Of a stretch of DNA of 64,000 nt, positions 59,278 through 64,000 are shown piece after piece. A program made the position numbers and the translations under genes. Position 1 is the stretch's first letter, and each line of letters opens with the position of its first letter. Source of the stretch: Salticus scenicus (taxonomy: Eukaryota; Arthropoda; Arachnida; Araneae; Salticidae). The stretch spans positions 103,400,436 to 103,464,435 of the forward strand of contig OZ005662.1 in the NCBI GenBank assembly GCA_963930645.1. Reading direction: 5' to 3'. Under the pieces are notes generated by a model. That model worked only from the letters and a program-made list of their open reading frames with translations, had not been told where the DNA came from and searched no databases.

Positions 59278-61369
59278 TTGCGCATGAGACTAATTGAAAC
59301 AGGTGTTTCAAGTAGCTTCCCCTATATTTGTTTCAGTTGGCCCCTGCCCACAATTTTCACTTCACGAGATGTTAAGCTACCAGTACTTATGCTCGTGGGC
59401 GTTTCAAATCATATTATTAGCAAGCTGCACCTAGACACTATAAACGCTGAATCAATCAGAAACATTCACCAATTTTTATTACATAAAATGCAACATCACT
59501 TAAAAATTTGAATTTTTACTCACAGTAAAAAACAGTACTCAAAAACAGTTTTATCCTCATAAAATCGACAGATGTTTACATACACATCTTTTTTTACATT
59601 TTAAAGTAGGTTTTCTGTGTCTGTACTTCCCTTTATTGGCAATGAATAAGAACTTAAAAATTGTATTTTTTGTTTCCATGTTTCAACTTACTCCGTACTT
59701 CAACTTGCCCCTGTCTCCCTTATGTAATTTTTACTTTCCGAACACTATAGTGAGGAAAGTACTGCGGTCATGTCAAAAATACGAATTCGAGATTTTGATA
59801 TTTCTATATGTTTCGAGGTCCCCTGAGTCCGTTTTCACTATTTTTGCGATGATGTATGTATGTATGTGTGTATGTGTGTGAGTGAACACGCTATCGTCTA
59901 AACGCTTTGCTCGAATGACCTACAAGTTGGTACGCATGCTGGAAGTCACAGTAGCACGAACTCTATTAATTTTCATGAATCTAGCCCTTATAGTTTTTTT
60001 ACAGGGACGCACAGAAAAATTCTTTATCATTATGGCATATGGGACCAAAATTTTAAAAGTGCGCCTCATTCAATTGAGTAAAAAAATCAAACACATATTA
60101 TAGGTCACAGATACTCAATCTGTATAGATTTTAGAGAATCTAGAAGTTATGGTTTTTTTTACAGGGATACAAAGAAAAATTATTTATCATTATGGCCTAT
60201 GAGGCCAAATTTTTAAAAGTGTGATAGTGTCTAAACGCCTTATTAATCTAAGCAAAAAATTTGTACACATGTTATAGGTCACAGTTGCACCAACTTTATA
60301 GATTTTGGTGAATTTATCACTTACAGTTTTCTTCCAGGGACACAAAGAAAAACTCTTTATCATTAGGGCCTATTATGGGACCAAATTTTTAAAAGTGCGA
60401 TAGCATCTAAACGCCTTATTCAATTGAGCTTAAAATTTATATGAATATTATAAATTACTGTTGCACTAACTATAAGCATTTTGGCGAATCTAGCATTTAT
60501 AGGCTTTATCTACAAAACTGTTAATTACTCAATGTTCGGAAAGTCGAGTGGAGTCACTCCAGATTTTTTAATTTTATATTTATTTTATATTTATTTTGAT
60601 GCTGACCTCTGTAATGTAAAATGGGAAGTTTTAAACAAGCATTAATGTATTACACAATTGGGTCTCAAGCGTTTTGTACTACATAGAACAGGTACACATT
60701 GGCGATATAAAATAGACTATATCTAAATAAATCTTACAAGCCCCATAGGTTTGTAACCTGGGTCTAAAACTAGACCATCTAGGGTATAATTAAAACTCTC
60801 TCTCATAGTTATTGACTCATGGCTTATAGAGTAATTTACCATCAAATTTGACCTTTTTTTGAAAATTTTCAACTTTGAGACCGTTTATCTACTAAAGCCA
60901 AGAGTGACCCATGCAATTTTAAATATTTTTAAGTTCTGTACTAAGGTGTGTAATTAACCCCATAATTATTTTTATGGGACACTCATGGCTTTAGCAGATA
61001 TTCAGACTGAAAACATGGAAAAAATCAACGAAAACTGCACTTTTGAATGACCCTGGCCTTTAAAGCCATGAATGACCCACCAAACTGTTTATGCTAAAAT
61101 GTACTTAGTATCAAGTAGTATCCGTATTTAAAAAAATATACATGGGTCACGCATGGCTTTAGGAGTAAAATGATATTAAAATGGCACCCTTTATCTACGG
61201 CCTCAGACTTTGACCCCCTCTGTAGGTCGAACAAATCAAATTCAGAAAAAATTAAATTTCACTTTTTCTTATCACAGTACTACTAACACATCCTGAAAGT
61301 TTCGGAAAAATTGAAGATGTCAACTATCAAAAGTGTCCAACTTTTTAAAAAATGACTCTTAAAACATAA
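57675..61369. mobile_element. Giant foldback element: 1.5/1.6-kb inverted arms around a 570-bp centre
   Basis: Left arm 57675-59160 and right arm 59731-61369 are inverted copies with few differences, from outer ttatg-cttaagag to inner actttcctcactatagtg and cggaaagtaa. Each arm holds, from outside in: a unique part; about five alternately oriented copies of a 20-bp aaagccatg-gtgacccat motif at about 82-bp spacing; tandem units of about 165-170 bp marked by ctttgtgtccctgtaaaa (two in the left arm, three in the right); a TG/CA microsatellite; and the palindromic inner end. The centre (59161-59730) has no transposase. No target duplication is evident. Family unknown; small frames on the arms (58779-58970, 59882-60103) are repeat sequence. 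Confidence 0.88.
59161..59730. other. Unique centre of the giant foldback
   Basis: Contains an AAT tract (about 59246-59275), a GC-richer patch near 59330-59460 and AT-rich sequence. A 77-codon frame (59278-59511, start codon TTG) has no motif I recognise and no paralogue here; composition is ordinary, so I do not call a gene. Nothing resembles a transposase, which means mobility would need a partner element. Confidence 0.5.
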
Positions 61370-63408
61370 ATAATATCATATTATAATGTTTAATACACAT
61401 AAAACATTTTGAAATAAATATTAAAATAAATAGATATTTCTTTTTCCCCCCTTTATCTTCTAAAATAAAATATATTAACCTATTTATTAAAGAAAAAGAA
61501 GTGTATTATGAAGAAAATTTTAGGCAAAAATTCAAAATTTACATATTTGTACTTAAACTAACGTGAAAATTTAATGTGAAGTTTGTTTAAATTGTCATTG
61601 TTTTATACTTTGAAAGTTCTCTGGTTTTGTATTGAAGCCAAGCATTTAAATTTTTTATGCAACGATTTTACGATAATTTTTTTCCTTTAGTTTTAATCGA
61701 TTTTTAAACTTTTGTTACTTTTTTTTCTCTGTAGATGGCAGCACAATACATCAATTTTACAAATTATGCTTCAGACGAAGCTGTATACAGAAATCCATTT
61801 ATTAGTAGAAGCGTAAGCAACTGGCTACTTTGATGATGCTGTCATGCCTAGTTTTTTCCTCTGGTGGAGTGTCGTGCTATTATTTCAACACGAGACAACT
61901 GTTACAAGTGTTTGCAATCTGTAGTGTTGTTCACTTATTTTATTTATTTTTTTCATTTATTTAATTAATTGTTATTTAAATTTAATCAATTCAAAATATG
62001 AATCTTTCTAATAAAAAATTTCTTGAAAATTAAAGGTGCTAATTTTTTTATTTACCTTATTTATTTTTGTACATATTTGTGATCAGCTATGAGTTTAATA
62101 GCCATTTTTCAAATTAGTTTCGCCATTTTCCAAATAGAAAAATATGTATTAGATCTTAAAAGACAGTTTGATAATCCAATATTAGTAATAATAATAATAA
62201 TAATCCGGAACATAACAATATTGGTAACATTATCAACTATATTTTCTCAATATAGGAACTTTTTACAGGTGTTCAGCAGATGTTAAATTAGTATGATATT
62301 CAGTAATTTGAAGTTGTAGATAAATAACTTTAAAATTTTCTCCATAACCTCGTTAAAAATGAAGAATAATTCTTAACCCATTTAAACGTAAGAAATTTAA
62401 AATAAAGGTTACTATTCAGAAATTATGATAATAAATCTTCCTCGAAAATCAACATCTTTTGCAAATATTTCTTATTCGGATTAGTTTAAAAATTGTTTAA
62501 CTATATTAATATATATATATATATATATATATTCCAAATAATTTTCTATTTCTCACTTGTAATTTTCTATTTCTCACTTGTACTAAAAACATAAAATATT
62601 TTTAAATATTTACCATACTTCCTTACAATTTATGTATTTTATTCAATATTTTGCTTTGAAAATAGGTAACATTAAATTACGCGGAATTTCCGCATTTTAA
62701 GCATAAATTTTATCCTTAAAATGTTATCTAACATTAGTTTGGCCGAACTGTAGAAGTTAGTCTTTTGAGACTTATCTCTTATGTTTTATTACAGGTCTAA
62801 TGACATACTATAAATCTGGGTTTGACACTAACAAAGATCTTTAAAGAAATTCCCCTTAAGCTGTTGAAAGAGATAAAAGTACCCGACTCATATTTTCGAC
62901 AATATATGATCTGAATGACAAAAAATTAAAAATACGCCACCATGTTTGTCAAGACATGAATATTTCTTCGCATACTTTTATCCTATTAATCATAATAAAG
63001 ATAAATGCAGGAAGTTTTTTTTGTTATGAATACAGAAGATTATTTTTATTATAAGTTAAATGCGTTTCATAAGAAAATTTAACATATCTATAGAGATATT
63101 TTCTTCAACCCATTATTTTCAAAATATTTTTATTCATTATTAATTAGTCATAGATTTAATGATAAGTAAAATATTTTATAAAATATTCTGTATTCATGGC
63201 AGAATTTTCTTTTTATTTATTTTACTTGGCATGATTGCTTAACCAATATTTCACCATCGTCCTAAAAATAGGACACCACGCATAAGTGGTATTTATATTA
63301 ATTCTTTTGAATATTTTAATTCAAATTAAAGGCGATATATTATTTAATATTATTTAAAATTATTACACATAAATATATATATGTCTTTGTCGTTTGTTTA
63401 AAGAAACG

Positions 63409-63447
<39 letters not shown>

Positions 63448-64000
63448 AAAATGACGATTCTTGAAACTTTATTCATAACATTTGCAACACATCATTACTT
63501 AAGGTTTTACGTTCAAGAATAACGGACATATCAATTTATTGGGGCAATATTCTACACTTTTGTACTGGTAAAGCATTTATATAAAAATATATCTAGAGGG
63601 ATTGTCTGTTTTCCTTATATATTCGGCTGTTCTAAACCATTGTCCTATTTTTTAGGACAGCCTGTACCAATTAAGCTAATGAAAGGTTGGTAATTGTTTT
63701 TTGATTTTGTGTGTGTACATAGGCTTAAAGAAAAATATATTTAAGATTTTATGAATGAAAAGAAATATTTTTTCAATTCTTGGTACGATATGGGTTAAAA
63801 TGAATAAATTAGTCGATTTTACCTTATTTATTATCCGTATTCAACGTATAATTATATAACAAAAATCTGGGTTTGACATTCCTTTAATTTATTAAGTAGC
63901 AGGTCTCTTGAAAGATTTATTCATTTTCCTCGTTTTCTAAAATCATTGCACTCATGAAAGCATATTCAAAACGTTCAGAGCTATTATGTTAAGATATATA
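61370..64000. other. AT-rich noncoding DNA to the window end
   Basis: Short features only: a 21-bp tandem word, taattttctatttctcactt, at 62541-62582; AT tracts (62507-62531 and 63412-63444); the word atctgggtttgaca at 62814 and 63866; and the palindrome gtcctaaaaataggac at 63268, with a related gtcctattttttaggac at 63643. These could be ends of an undetected element, but no clear structure was found. The 65-codon frame at 62089-62286 is not recognised. Confidence 0.4.

Noticed and set aside
59278..59511. A gene in the centre of the giant foldback that could drive its movement
   Set aside because: The 77-codon frame lacks an ATG start and any DDE, HUH or recombinase-like motif; too short for a transposase.

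Overview
This is strongly AT-rich eukaryotic DNA with no recognisable host gene. It is full of poly(A)/poly(T) runs, AT microsatellites and many classes of transposable element (TE). Helitrons, TA-duplicating Tc1/mariner and pogo relatives, a TTAA-flanked piggyBac and tRNA-derived SINEs together suggest an arthropod or similar invertebrate; an arachnid is possible, but nothing here proves it. Almost every open frame over 60 codons is low-complexity noise. The two exceptions are transposase genes, and both are broken. | Layout. 0-15 kb: scattered MITE-like elements, a homogeneous array of seven 269-bp satellite units (3.75-5.63 kb), a tRNA-Thr-like sequence inside a short inverted repeat (5.75 kb), a 146-bp palindromic MITE (6.4 kb), a SINE with clear target-site duplications (11.4 kb), two tandem copies of an AACCGACTTC repeat (12.5-13.4 kb) and a pogo/Tigger-type element (14.2-14.8 kb). 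15-33.4 kb: an old diverged segmental duplication. Copy A (about 15.4-21.8 kb) and copy B (about 22.6-33.4 kb) lie in direct orientation and have been inflated independently by different insertions. Copy B carries a nest: a CACTG-ended element, a Helitron inside it, and an apparent second Helitron holding a G-rich 130-bp minisatellite. 33.5-37.3 kb: a piggyBac element whose transposase keeps its catalytic aspartates but has one in-frame stop, with a complete-ended mariner-like element inserted 18 bp after its stop codon. 37.3-47 kb: a SINE, a tandem repeat split by an 824-bp foldback element, a tandem duplication split by a deleted mariner, and a roughly 2-kb element whose ends are built from CTGCA-containing palindromes. 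47-57 kb: a second diverged duplication (copies C and D), each copy with its own Helitron. 57.6-61.4 kb: a giant foldback element with arms of about 1.5 and 1.6 kb around a 570-bp centre. 61.4-64 kb: AT-rich DNA with nothing identifiable. | There is no operon-like or pathway logic. The window is a stratified record of insertions, and in several places a repeat copy supplies the empty site or the unbroken unit that dates or bounds an insertion. The least explained items are the giant foldback with its alternating 20-bp motif, the dispersed 'core' repeat family related to its inner arm ends, and the CTGCA-palindrome element. Coordinates of diverged repeats were set by eye and may be off by tens of bases.
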